A stretch of 64,000 bases of DNA from Streptomyces sp. NBC_00670. GTDB lineage: Bacteria > Actinomycetota > Actinomycetes > Streptomycetales > Streptomycetaceae. Position 1 is the stretch's first letter. The number at the start of each line of letters is the position of its first letter. Positions 49,628 through 57,533 of the stretch are shown one piece after another. The stretch covers positions 2,805,501-2,869,500 of the forward strand of contig NZ_CP109017.1 of NCBI RefSeq assembly GCF_036226765.1, in the 5' to 3' direction. A program made the position numbers and the translations under genes. The notes below the pieces were generated by a model. The model saw only the letters and a list, made by a program, of their open reading frames with translations. It did not search any database and was not told the DNA's origin.

Positions 49628-49852
49628 ATGTCGCTCACCCACATCGACATTGATGACGAAGCCTTGGAAACAGCCAAACGGCTGGGCGGCCACCGGACCA
49701 AGACGGCCGCCGTGTCGGCGGCGCTGGAGGCCTACAACAAGCGGCTGGCGCGCGCTGCCGCCCATGACAGGTACTTCGAGTTGGCCCAAGCCTGGGACAT
49801 CGAAGGAGCCGAGCAGGCGCATCGTGCGGACAAGGAGTCGGCACGGCTGTGA
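49628..49852 (+). CDS. vapB: VapB-type ribbon-helix-helix antitoxin
   Basis: A 74-residue protein. MSLTHIDIDDEALETAKRLGGHRTKTAAVSAALEAYNKRLAR is a DUF2191/VapB ribbon-helix-helix DNA-binding domain; the C-terminal WDIEGAEQAHRADKESARL would block the PIN active site. ATG 49628 follows GGAGGG; an earlier ATG at 49607 lies inside the operator palindrome and is less likely. Its stop overlaps the toxin GTG (GTGA). Confidence 0.85.
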   Translation: MSLTHIDIDDEALETAKRLGGHRTKTAAVSAALEAYNKRLARAAAHDRYFELAQAWDIEGAEQAHRADKESARL

Positions 49853-50268
49853 TGCGCTACCTGCTCGACTCGTCGGCGCTGTGGCGCCTGCTCAGGGCTC
49901 GGGATCTCCATGAGGCGTGGCATCCGACGATCATGGACGGAGAGGTGGTCTCGTGCTATCCGCAGCGCGCCGAATTCCTCCGGTCTTCGCGCGATTCCAA
50001 GGAGTACCAGACGTTCTGCGACATGTTCGCCGATCTCTACGACGAGGTTTCCGTACCCAAGAACGCGAGCCACTGGATCGGCGCCTTCCAACAGCGGGCG
50101 GCGGAGCAGGGCGCACACAGGGCGCTGTCCGCCATTGATCTTCAGATCTGCGCGACGGCCGCCCACCACGGAATGGTCGTCCTGCACGACGACGCGGATT
50201 TCGTGACGGCCGCCCGGTTCGCAGTGGAACTGAGCCAGCACAACGTCCACGACGGCCCTCGCACCTGA
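49849..50268 (+). CDS. vapC: VapC-type PIN-domain ribonuclease toxin
   Basis: A 139-residue PIN nuclease. Acidic metal ligands are at LLDSSALW (Asp7), QRAEFLR, SAIDLQICATA and LHDDADF, the standard set, so it looks active. VapC toxins cleave tRNA or rRNA (family knowledge). Start is GTG 49849 or the adjacent ATG 49852. A strong terminator lies 18 bp after the stop. Confidence 0.88.
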   Translation: MMRYLLDSSALWRLLRARDLHEAWHPTIMDGEVVSCYPQRAEFLRSSRDSKEYQTFCDMFADLYDEVSVPKNASHWIGAFQQRAAEQGAHRALSAIDLQICATAAHHGMVVLHDDADFVTAARFAVELSQHNVHDGPRT

Positions 50269-50286
50269 CCGTTCTCTACGCATGAC

Positions 50287-50319
50287 AAAGGCCCCGCCGC
50301 TTCGCGCGGCGGGGCCTTT
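50287..50319. terminator. Hairpin terminator between vapC and tmRNA gene
   Basis: AAAGGCCCCGCCGC and GCGGCGGGGCCTTT form a perfect 14-bp stem with a 5-nt loop. It faces convergent transcripts and ends in A/T runs on both sides, so it may serve both. Confidence 0.85.
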
Positions 50320-50367
50320 GCCCACATGGGGTACCGGGAGCCGGGGGGACGTGCCCCCGGGCTTCGG

Positions 50368-50768
50368 TGGTGGAGATGGCGGGAATCGAACCCGCGTCCA
50401 ACGGTGCGGAATCAGGGCTTCTCCGTGTGCAGTTCGCTGCGATTTTCTCGGCCCCGGAGATCACGCGAACAAGTCTCCGACGGGCCCAGTCACTGTTTGG
50501 TTTCCCTCTTCACCCCGTGACCGGGATCAAGGTTTAGTCCCCTAGCTGATGCCAGGATCCGGGTCGGGAACAGCCCCGGGCTGACACTCCCTGTGTAGGA
50601 GGCTCGCGATCGCTACCTGAGATCAGGCAGCGAGGGCGAAGGCCTGCTGGGAGGAATCGCGCTTGGTATTGGCGATTATTTTTTTCGGCCTGTGGTTTAC
50701 GAGATCATGGCCGCTTCCTCGACACGCTTCCCCTGCTTCGACAGCCGCTGTCGAAACCGATCATCCCC
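50368..50768 (-). ncRNA. ssrA: Transfer-messenger RNA (tmRNA)
   Basis: A 401-nt RNA. The 5' end GGGGATGATCGGTTTCGAC and 3' end CCATCTCCACCA form the acceptor stem (GGGGATG/CATCTCC); the T arm GCGGG-TTCGATT-CCCGC and CCA are encoded. The tag frame reads ANTKRDSSQQAFALAA followed by TGA, starting at a GCC resume codon. It rescues stalled ribosomes with SmpB, whose gene lies 114 bp upstream on the same strand. Confidence 0.95.
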
Positions 50769-50881
50769 ATGTTGATTTTTCAATCGCGTGCACCGGCTGC
50801 GCGGTACGGTCCCATCGTACGTGACCAACGCGGGTCGGTGCCAGCTTATTCCGGGTGCCCCAGGAGCGCCCGGGCCGCCGC

Positions 50882-51454
50882 TCAGACCTGCGGTGCCCGC
50901 TGGCGGCGCTTCGCCGCCGCGATCGCGCGGTCGGACTCGCGGCGGTCCTGGCGCTCGCGCAGGGTCTGCCGCTTGTCGTACTCCTTCTTGCCGCGCGCGA
51001 GGGCGATCTCCGCCTTCGCCCGGCCGTCCTTGAAGTAGAGCGCCAGCGGCACGATCGTGTGCCCCGTCTCCTGGGACTTCGCCTCCAGCCGGTCGATCTC
51101 CTCCCGGTGCAGCAGCAGCTTGCGCTTGCGGCGCACGGAGTGGTTGGTCCACGTGCCCTGGCTGTACTCGGGGATGTGCGCGTTGTGCAGCCACGCCTCG
51201 TCCCCGTCGATCTGCACGAAGCCGTCGGTCAGCGAGGCCCGTCCCTGGCGCAGCGACTTCACCTCCGTGCCGCTCAGCACGAGGCCGGCCTCGAAGACGT
51301 CGATGATCGCGTAGTCGTGGCGCGCCTTCTTGTTCTGCGCGACGATCCGCCGCTTGCCGCCCTTCTCGCCGTCCCGCGCCTTCGCGGCCTGCTTGCCCTG
51401 CTTCGGCTGGGCCTCTTTCGGTACGTACATTCCCTTGGCCATAGTGCTGGCCAT
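50882..51454 (-). CDS. smpB: SsrA-binding protein SmpB
   Basis: A 190-residue protein. [45 protein letters not shown] and the YKHGNKYNHE-equivalent [25 protein letters not shown] are the tmRNA-binding barrel. The tail [24 protein letters not shown] inserts in the ribosomal decoding centre. The N-terminal 35 residues are a Lys-rich extension. Start ATG 51454 has GAGG 7 nt upstream; ATG 51442 is an alternative. Confidence 0.95.
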   Translation of the reverse strand: MASTMAKGMYVPKEAQPKQGKQAAKARDGEKGGKRRIVAQNKKARHDYAIIDVFEAGLVLSGTEVKSLRQGRASLTDGFVQIDGDEAWLHNAHIPEYSQGTWTNHSVRRKRKLLLHREEIDRLEAKSQETGHTIVPLALYFKDGRAKAEIALARGKKEYDKRQTLRERQDRRESDRAIAAAKRRQRAPQV

Positions 51455-51517
51455 TTTCGCACCTCGGAGGGGGTGGGGGGAAAGCCGTTTACCGAGTTTC
51501 CGCAGGGGTCGGTCGGG

Positions 51518-52732
51518 TCACGAGCTGCCCAGGCCGGACAGGACGTGCTCCGCGCGGGTCAGGGCGGCGTCCCCGTCCGTCTCCAGGTCCGGAGTGATGC
51601 CGTGGCCGTCGACGCCGCGGCCGGACGGTGTGCGGTAGTGGCCGACGGTGAGCTCGGCGACGGAGCCGTCGGGCAGCCGGCTCGGCATCTGCACCGAGCC
51701 CTTGCCGAAGGTGCGGGTGCCGACGACGATCGCGCGGCCGCGGTCCTGGAGGGCGCCGGTGAGGAGTTCGGCCGCGCTCATCGTGCCGCCGTCGACGAGC
51801 ACGACCACGGGTCTGTCGGTGTCGCCGCCGCGCGCGGCGTGCAGCGCCCGCTGCTCGCCCTCGACGTCGTACGTGGCGACGAGGCCGCCGTCGAGGAACG
51901 CGGAGGCGGCGGAGACGGCCTCGGTGACCAGGCCGCCGGAGTTGCCGCGCAGGTCCAGGACGATCCCGTCGCCCTCGGGCGCCTCCTCGACGGCGGCGCG
52001 GACCAGGTCGCCGGAGTCCTTGGTGAAGGCGGTCACCCTGATGACGGTGGTCCGGCCGGCGACGCGGCGAGTGGTGACGTCCTCGGTGGACAGCCGGGCC
52101 CGGCGCAGCGTCGTCGTCCACGCGCGCGTGCCGCGCTGGAGGCCGACGGAGACGCGGGTGCCGGCGCCGGCGTCCGCGCCGTCGCCGTCCTCGGCGTCCC
52201 CGCGCAGCAGGGCGACGACCTCGGTGACCGGGCGGTCGTCGGCCTTCTCGCCGTCGACGCTGCGCAGCCGGTCCCCGGCGCGGATCCCGGCGGCGGCCGC
52301 GGGCGAGCCGGGGCGGACCCGGGTCACCTCGATCCGGCCGTCGCTCCCGCGCCCGGCGGAGAGCCCGACGCCGGTGTACTCACCGTCCAGGGCCTCCTGG
52401 AACTCCTCGTACTCGTCCTGGGAGTAGACGGCACCCCAGCGGTCGCCGCTGCGGCTGACGGCCCGCTCGGCGGCCTCCATGGGGGACGTGCCGTCGGCCA
52501 TCGCGCGGGCGGCGGCCCGGGCGACCTCCCGCTCCCGGGTGGCGGCGGCCGAGCCGGTGGAGTCGTCAACGGGGGCCTGGCGGGCGGCGGCCCGGCTCGC
52601 GACCGCCGCGCTCTCGTTGAATGAGCCGGTCACCGCGCCGGCCACCACCACGCTCGCGAAGACCAGCGTCAGCGCGGCCCCGCGGCCGGTGCGGCGGCGG
52701 GGCGGTGAGAAGAGCGGATCTCGGCCGGGCAT
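51518..52732 (-). CDS. S41-family carboxy-terminal processing protease
   Basis: A 404-residue CtpA-like protease. An N-terminal membrane anchor (ALTLVFASVVVAGAVTG) leads to a PDZ domain (TRVRPGSPAAAAGIRAGDRLRSVDGE) and the S41 core. The catalytic Ser is in VDGGTMSAAELLTGALQD and Lys in GTRTFGKGSVQ, complete. It acts outside the membrane. It follows ftsX on the same strand with a 67-bp gap, a common actinobacterial arrangement, suggesting a role in cell-wall or divisome protein turnover. Confidence 0.93.
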   Translation of the reverse strand: MPGRDPLFSPPRRRTGRGAALTLVFASVVVAGAVTGSFNESAAVASRAAARQAPVDDSTGSAAATREREVARAAARAMADGTSPMEAAERAVSRSGDRWGAVYSQDEYEEFQEALDGEYTGVGLSAGRGSDGRIEVTRVRPGSPAAAAGIRAGDRLRSVDGEKADDRPVTEVVALLRGDAEDGDGADAGAGTRVSVGLQRGTRAWTTTLRRARLSTEDVTTRRVAGRTTVIRVTAFTKDSGDLVRAAVEEAPEGDGIVLDLRGNSGGLVTEAVSAASAFLDGGLVATYDVEGEQRALHAARGGDTDRPVVVLVDGGTMSAAELLTGALQDRGRAIVVGTRTFGKGSVQMPSRLPDGSVAELTVGHYRTPSGRGVDGHGITPDLETDGDAALTRAEHVLSGLGSS

Positions 52733-52799
52733 GGCGGTGAGTCTAGGGGAAGGGTGCCTACGAAACGGGCGGTTGACCCGCCCGCCCCGTTGGCGTGTG

Positions 52800-53717
52800 T
52801 CACACCTTCAGATACTTGCGCAACGCGAAGAACGCGGCCAGGGACGGCATCAGGATGCTCGCCGCGAGGATGAGCGGCAGCTTCGTCAGGACCGAGTCCC
52901 AGCCGACGAAGTTGATGAGCGTCAGCTTGCCGGACAGGGCCATGCCGTGGTCGACGGTGAAGTAGCGGCCGAGGACCAGGAAGACGCACGCCACGCCTCC
53001 GCCGATCAGGCCGGCGACGGCCGCCTCCATGATGAACGGGGCCTGGATGTAGAAGCCGGAGGCGCCCACCAGCCGCATGATGCCGGTCTCGCGGCGGCGG
53101 CTGAACGCCGAGACACGCACGGTGTTGACGATCAGCAGCAGCGCGACGACCAGCATGAGCGCCATCACGCCGAGCGCCGCCCGGTTCATCAGGTTCAGCA
53201 GCTGGAACAGGTTGTCCAGGGTGTCCTTCTGGTCCTGCACCGACTGCACGCCGTCCCGCCCGTCGAAGGCGGTCGCGATCACCTGGTACTTCTGCGGGTC
53301 CTTCAGCTTGATGCGGTACGACTCCTGCATCTGGTCCGGCGTGAGGGAGCTGATCAGCGGGGAGTCCTTGAACTGCTCCTTGTAGTGCTTGTACGCCTCG
53401 TCCTGCGACTCGTAGGTGACCTTCTCGACCACCGACATCTTGCTCAGGTCGGTCTTGATCTGTTCCTTCTGCTCCGACGTCACCGCGCCCTTGGCGCAGT
53501 TGGGGTCGGAGTCGGCGTCGCTCTTGTTGCAGAGGAAGATCGAGACGTTGACCTTGTCGTACCAGTAGCCCTTCATCTGGGACACCTGGTCGCTCAGCAC
53601 GAGGGACGCGCCGAACAGGGCCAGGGACAGGGCGACCGAGACGATGACCGCGAAGGTCATCGTCAGGTTGCGGCGGAGACCGACGCCGATCTCCGAGAGC
53701 ACGAACTGGGCGCGCAT
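52800..53717 (-). CDS. ftsX: Cell division ABC transporter permease FtsX
   Basis: A 305-residue membrane protein with four helices. It begins MRAQFVLSEIGVGLRRNLTMTFAVIVSVALSLALFGASL. The large extracytoplasmic loop (residues about 45-170) contains VNVSIFLCNKSDADSDPNCAKG, with two cysteines able to form a disulfide. FtsEX transmits ATP hydrolysis to peptidoglycan hydrolases at the septum (family role). It lies 31 bp after ftsE. Confidence 0.95.
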   Translation of the reverse strand: MRAQFVLSEIGVGLRRNLTMTFAVIVSVALSLALFGASLVLSDQVSQMKGYWYDKVNVSIFLCNKSDADSDPNCAKGAVTSEQKEQIKTDLSKMSVVEKVTYESQDEAYKHYKEQFKDSPLISSLTPDQMQESYRIKLKDPQKYQVIATAFDGRDGVQSVQDQKDTLDNLFQLLNLMNRAALGVMALMLVVALLLIVNTVRVSAFSRRRETGIMRLVGASGFYIQAPFIMEAAVAGLIGGGVACVFLVLGRYFTVDHGMALSGKLTLINFVGWDSVLTKLPLILAASILMPSLAAFFALRKYLKV

Positions 53718-53748
53718 GGCGTCTGGTTAAGCCTTTCGTTCCTCGTCG

Positions 53749-54438
53749 TCAGTGCTGGTAGCCGTAGACGCCGCGCACCTGGTCACGGACGAGGCGGCCC
53801 TTCTCCAGCTCGATGACGCGCTTGCGCATCTGGTCCACGATGTTCTGGTCGTGGGTCGCCATCAGCACGGTGGTGCCCGTCCGGTTGATGCGGTCGAGCA
53901 GCTTCATGATGCCGACGGAGGTCTGCGGGTCGAGGTTGCCCGTGGGCTCGTCGCAGATCAGCAGCTTGGGCCGGTTGACGAAGGCGCGTGCGATGGCGAC
54001 GCGCTGCTGCTCACCACCGGACAGCTCGCCCGGTCTGCGGTCCTCCTTGCCGCCGAGCCCGACGAGGTCGAGCACCTGCGGCACGGACTTGCGGATCTCG
54101 CCCTTCGACTTGCCGATCACCTCCTGTGCGAAGGCGACGTTCTCGGCGACGGTCTTGTTGGGCAGCAGCCGGAAGTCCTGGAACACCGTGCCCAACTGGC
54201 GCCGGATGCCCGGCACCTTCCAGTTGGAGACGCGGGCGAGGTCCTTGCCCAGGACGTGCACCTGGCCGTGGCTGCACCGCTCCTCGCGCAGGATCAGACG
54301 CAGGAACGTGGACTTTCCGGAGCCGGACGATCCCACGAGGAACACGAACTCGCCCTTCTCCACCTCCAGGGAGACATCCCTGAGCGCGGGGCGGGTCTGC
54401 TTGGGGTAGACCTTGGAGACGTTGTCGAATCGGATCAC
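53749..54438 (-). CDS. ftsE: Cell division ATP-binding protein FtsE
   Basis: A 229-residue ABC ATPase. Walker [11 protein letters not shown] loop in [11 protein letters not shown], signature [15 protein letters not shown], Walker [14 protein letters not shown] and the switch His in MATHDQ are all intact. The GTG at 54438 gives the standard start [14 protein letters not shown]; a GTG four codons upstream is possible. Partner of FtsX. Confidence 0.95.
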   Translation of the reverse strand: MIRFDNVSKVYPKQTRPALRDVSLEVEKGEFVFLVGSSGSGKSTFLRLILREERCSHGQVHVLGKDLARVSNWKVPGIRRQLGTVFQDFRLLPNKTVAENVAFAQEVIGKSKGEIRKSVPQVLDLVGLGGKEDRRPGELSGGEQQRVAIARAFVNRPKLLICDEPTGNLDPQTSVGIMKLLDRINRTGTTVLMATHDQNIVDQMRKRVIELEKGRLVRDQVRGVYGYQH

Positions 54439-54721
54439 GGGATGCACCACAAGTCGCCGGGGTTGGTGAGCGTGACCATACGCGAACCGGATGTGTGCGT
54501 GCAGTCGTCGGTGGGCATGCGCGAATGTTGTGCGTTTTGTCGGGGCCCGCGGGGCCGCGGGACCGCTCGGCTTCCCCGCGCCGCCGCGCGGAGTCGCGGA
54601 ACCTGGCACAGTGGGAAGTGGTGGCGGACGCGGAACGGGAACGGGGACGGAACCGTACGGGAACGTAATGGGCGTCCGGCACGTTGTACGGGGTGAAGGC
54701 GGTGCGAGGAGGCCGAGGCGC

Positions 54722-54913
54722 ATGACGTACGACCGATTGGTGTGCGCGAACTGCGCTGCGCCCGTGAGCGAGGGTCGCTGCCCCGTCTGCCGGGCCAGCA
54801 GGGAGCGGCTCCAGCAGCAGAGCCCGTTCGCCCACCTGAACCCGATGACGCTGATCGCCCTGCTCGTCGTACTGATCGCGGCGCTGGCGCTGGTGGCGCA
54901 CCAGACGGTGTAG
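54722..54913 (+). CDS. Small zinc-ribbon membrane protein
   Basis: A 63-residue protein. Two CxxC pairs (CANC and CPVC, residues 8-23) form a zinc ribbon, and residues 40-62, [23 protein letters not shown], form one membrane helix. Conserved in actinomycetes as far as recalled but unnamed. Divergent from ftsE and closed by a terminator. Confidence 0.75.
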   Translation: MTYDRLVCANCAAPVSEGRCPVCRASRERLQQQSPFAHLNPMTLIALLVVLIAALALVAHQTV

Positions 54914-54939
54914 TCGTCCCGTCCGTTTCAGAACACGCG

Positions 54940-54970
54940 AAAGGCCCGGAGCCGGCTGCTCCGGGCCTTT
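54940..54970. terminator. Bidirectional hairpin terminator
   Basis: AAAGGCCCGGAGC and GCTCCGGGCCTTT form a perfect 13-bp stem around CGGCT, between two convergent genes. Confidence 0.85.
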
Positions 54971-55018
54971 CTGCGTTACGTCACGCTGCGCCTGTCGTGC
55001 CTGTCGCGCCTATGGCGG

Positions 55019-55876
55019 TCAGGCCGCGGCGCCGCCCCGGCCGTTGACCAGGCGGGGCAGGAACCGGAAGCCGATGCCGCCGGCGATCATCGTGGCCGCG
55101 CCGACCAGCAGGAACGCGGTCTGGCCGGCACCGGTCTCGGCCAGCTCGCCGTCGTCGCCGCCCTGGGCGGTGGTGTCCGACGCCTCGGTGCCGGTGTCGG
55201 TCAGAGCGGAGGAACCCTTGCTCTGCTCGACGGGGTTGTTGCCGCCGCCGTCCACCTCGGTACCGCCGTTGCCGGAGCCACCGGCGTTGCCGGAGCCGCC
55301 GTTGCCGGAACCACCGGCGTTGCCGGAGCCACCGTTGCCGTTGCCACCGTTGTTGCCGGAGCCACCGTTGCCGTTGCCACCGTTGTTGCCGGAGCCACCG
55401 TTGCCGTTGCCACCGTTGCCGTTGCCCTCGGAGGAGCCGGTCGAGGTGCCCTCGGAGGAGCCCGTGGACGTGCCCTCGGACGTACCGGTCGAGGTGCCCT
55501 CCGAAGTGCCGGTGGACGTGCCCTCCGAAGTGCCGGTGGACGTGCCCTCGGACGTACCGGTCGAGGTGCCCTCGGAGGTGCCCTCCGAGGCACCGACGGA
55601 GGTGCCCTCGGACGTCCCCTCGGAGGAACCCTCCGAAGTGCCGGTGGACGTACCGGTCGAGGTGCCCTCCGTGCCGGCGGTCGTGCCCTCGGTCAGGCCG
55701 AGGGAAGCGCCCTCGTCCTCACCGCCCGTCTTCACCTGGGCCTGGATCCCGTTGCTGTCCGCGCTCGCGGTGAGTTCGAGCGCGGACGCCGCACCCGCGG
55801 CCGTCAGCGACGCACCCGCGGCAATCACGGCACCCGCGGCGATGCGCGCCACGCGGACCCGTGTCTTCTTCGTCAT
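55019..55876 (-). CDS. Repeat-rich LAETG cell-wall-anchored protein
   Basis: A 285-residue exported protein. A signal peptide (VRVARIAAGAVIAAGASLTAAGAASA) is followed by a short unique segment, about 85 residues of SEGTSTGT-like repeats, about 60 residues of GGNGNGGSGNN-like repeats and a C-terminal sorting signal: LAETG, a hydrophobic helix, and FLPRLVNGRGG. LAxTG is the class E sortase motif used for chaplins in Streptomyces (family knowledge). The repeats probably act as a flexible stalk; no folded or enzymatic domain is visible. Confidence 0.88.
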   Translation of the reverse strand: MTKKTRVRVARIAAGAVIAAGASLTAAGAASALELTASADSNGIQAQVKTGGEDEGASLGLTEGTTAGTEGTSTGTSTGTSEGSSEGTSEGTSVGASEGTSEGTSTGTSEGTSTGTSEGTSTGTSEGTSTGTSEGTSTGSSEGTSTGSSEGNGNGGNGNGGSGNNGGNGNGGSGNNGGNGNGGSGNAGGSGNGGSGNAGGSGNGGTEVDGGGNNPVEQSKGSSALTDTGTEASDTTAQGGDDGELAETGAGQTAFLLVGAATMIAGGIGFRFLPRLVNGRGGAAA

Positions 55877-56113
55877 ATGACTGCTACCCCCAGTAGCCGA
55901 TCGTCAGTGGAACAGCGCCACGGGGCCGTGATCAACGGAGGCAGGTCATGAACGTGGAACTCCCCCGGTTCACATGCGCCCCGATAATGCGCATGCCACC
56001 CGACACCTTTCCGATTTTTTTAAGCAACGTCAAGGCCGTTGCGCACGCGATGTCCCATACCGCCGCTTTCGTCACGAGAGAGTGCGGAGAGAGTAGGGAA
56101 AGATCACAGAGAA
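55877..56113. other. Non-coding region between the LAETG gene and prfB terminator
   Basis: Together with the terminator and prfB tail this is a 325-bp gene-free gap (55877-56201). It is less GC-rich than its surroundings, with a run of seven T (about 56014-56020), and presumably carries the promoter of the LAETG gene. No clear operator was seen. Confidence 0.3.
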
Positions 56114-56148
56114 AAGGCAACTGACGCCACTGGGGCGGCAGTTGCCTT
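56114..56148 (-). terminator. Terminator of prfB
   Basis: AAGGCAACTG (56114-56123) pairs with CAGTTGCCTT (56139-56148); inside, CGCC/GGCG extends the stem. On the minus strand the hairpin is followed by TTCTCTG, a T-rich tail, fitting intrinsic termination after prfB. Confidence 0.75.
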
Positions 56149-56201
56149 GTCGACAAAACGGTGTTTCCGGGGCGGCCGGGCCGCGACGGAAACCCGTTCC
56201 G

Positions 56202-57308
56202 TTACTTCTCCTGCTGCTTGCGCCAGCGAATCCCGGCCTCCAGGAAGCCGTCGATCTCGCCGTTGAAGACGGACTCGGGGTTGCCGACCTCGAACTCGGT
56301 GCGCAGGTCCTTGACCATCTGGTACGGGTGCAGGACGTACGACCGCATCTGGTTGCCCCAGGAGTTGCCGCCGTCGCCCTTGAGCGCGTCCATCTTGGCC
56401 TGCTCCTCCTGGCGGCGCCGCTCGAGGAGCTTGGCCTGGAGGACGTTCATCGCGGTGGCCTTGTTCTGGATCTGTGACCGCTCGTTCTGGCAGGAGACGA
56501 CGATCCCGGTGGGGATGTGGGTCAGGCGCACCGCGGAGTCGGTCGTGTTGACGCCCTGGCCGCCGGGCCCGGAGGACCGGTAGACGTCGACCCGCAGCTC
56601 GGACTCGTCGATCTCGACGTGGTCGGTCTGCTCGACGACGGGGAGGATCTCCACGCCCGCGAAGCTGGTCTGGCGCCGGCCCTGGTTGTCGTAGGGCGAG
56701 ATGCGCACGAGGCGGTGGGTGCCCTGTTCGACGGAGAGGGTGCCGTAGGCGTACGGGGCCTGGACGGCGAAGGTGGTCGACTTGATGCCGGCCTCTTCCG
56801 CGTACGACGTCTCGTAGACCTCGGTCTTGTAGCCGCGCTGCTCGGCCCAGCGCAGGTACATGCGCTGGAGCTTCTCGGCGAAGTCGGCGGCGTCGACGCC
56901 GCCGGCCTCGGCGCGGATGTTGACGAGGGCCTCGCGGGAGTCGTACTCGCCGGAGAGGAGGGTGCGGACCTCCATCTCGTCCAGCGCCTTCTTCACGGCC
57001 GTGAGCTCGGACTCGGCCTCGGCGCGGGTGTCCGGGTCGTCCTCCTCGTCGGCCATCTCGAAGAGGACGCCGAGGTCGTCGATCCGGCCGCGCAGGGCCT
57101 CGGCCTTGCGGACCTCGGCCTGGAGGTGGGACAGCTTGCTGGTGATCTTCTGCGCCTCGTCCGGGTTGTCCCAGAGGGACGGCGCGGCCGCCTGCTCCTC
57201 GAGCACGGCGATGTCTGCCCTCAGCTTGTCGAGGTCCAGGACGGCCTCGATCGACTCCATGGTCGAGGAGAGGGACTTGAGCTCTTCGGATACGTCGACG
57301 ACTGCCAC
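56202..57308 (-). CDS. prfB: Peptide chain release factor 2
   Basis: A 368-residue class I release factor. The peptidyl-tRNA hydrolysis motif is [13 protein letters not shown] with Gly249-Gly250-Gln251. The stop-codon tripeptide at residues 204-206 reads Ser-Pro-Tyr where E. coli RF2 has Ser-Pro-Phe. It recognises UGA and UAA. The frame is continuous from GTG 57308, with no in-frame UGA or programmed frameshift of the E. coli kind. GGGGAG lies just before the start. Confidence 0.95.
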   Translation of the reverse strand: MAVVDVSEELKSLSSTMESIEAVLDLDKLRADIAVLEEQAAAPSLWDNPDEAQKITSKLSHLQAEVRKAEALRGRIDDLGVLFEMADEEDDPDTRAEAESELTAVKKALDEMEVRTLLSGEYDSREALVNIRAEAGGVDAADFAEKLQRMYLRWAEQRGYKTEVYETSYAEEAGIKSTTFAVQAPYAYGTLSVEQGTHRLVRISPYDNQGRRQTSFAGVEILPVVEQTDHVEIDESELRVDVYRSSGPGGQGVNTTDSAVRLTHIPTGIVVSCQNERSQIQNKATAMNVLQAKLLERRRQEEQAKMDALKGDGGNSWGNQMRSYVLHPYQMVKDLRTEFEVGNPESVFNGEIDGFLEAGIRWRKQQEK

Positions 57309-57401
57309 GCTCCCCAGCGTAACGGTTCCGCTGGAGGGGGAAGGGCGCGGGAGAACTCGGGGGGATCGGTGGGAGGGCGGCTGCGAGTACGTCGTGGCTT
57401 G

Positions 57402-57532
57402 TCGCGCAGTTCCCCGCGCCCCTTGAGGGGCGCGGGGAACTGCGCGAAACGGGGCGAAGCCCCGTGCGGGGTCCAAGGGGCGGAGCCCCTTGAAGGGATG
57501 GGAAGGGTAGGGGCGGCGGGGGCGAGAGAACG
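57402..57532. repeat. Dispersed composite intergenic repeat, copy 4 (complete)
   Basis: A 22-bp-arm palindrome TCGCGCAGTTCCCCGCGCCCCT with its complement (57402-57447, TG loop) is followed by GGGGCGAAGCCCC, AAGGGGCGGAGCCCCTT, GGGATGGGAAGGGTAGGGG and CGGCGGGGGCGAGA. Same blocks as copies 1-3, the best preserved. It lies between prfB and pkaF and may end pkaF transcription. Confidence 0.75.
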
Positions 57533-57533
57533 C

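Noticed and set aside
55240..55700. CRISPR-like array
   Set aside because: The periodic DNA here encodes in-frame SEGTSTGT and GGNGNGGSGNN protein repeats. There are no unique spacers and no cas genes nearby.
56202..57308. Programmed +1 frameshift in prfB
   Set aside because: The reading frame is continuous from the GTG start through the GGQ motif with no in-frame UGA, so no frameshift is needed.
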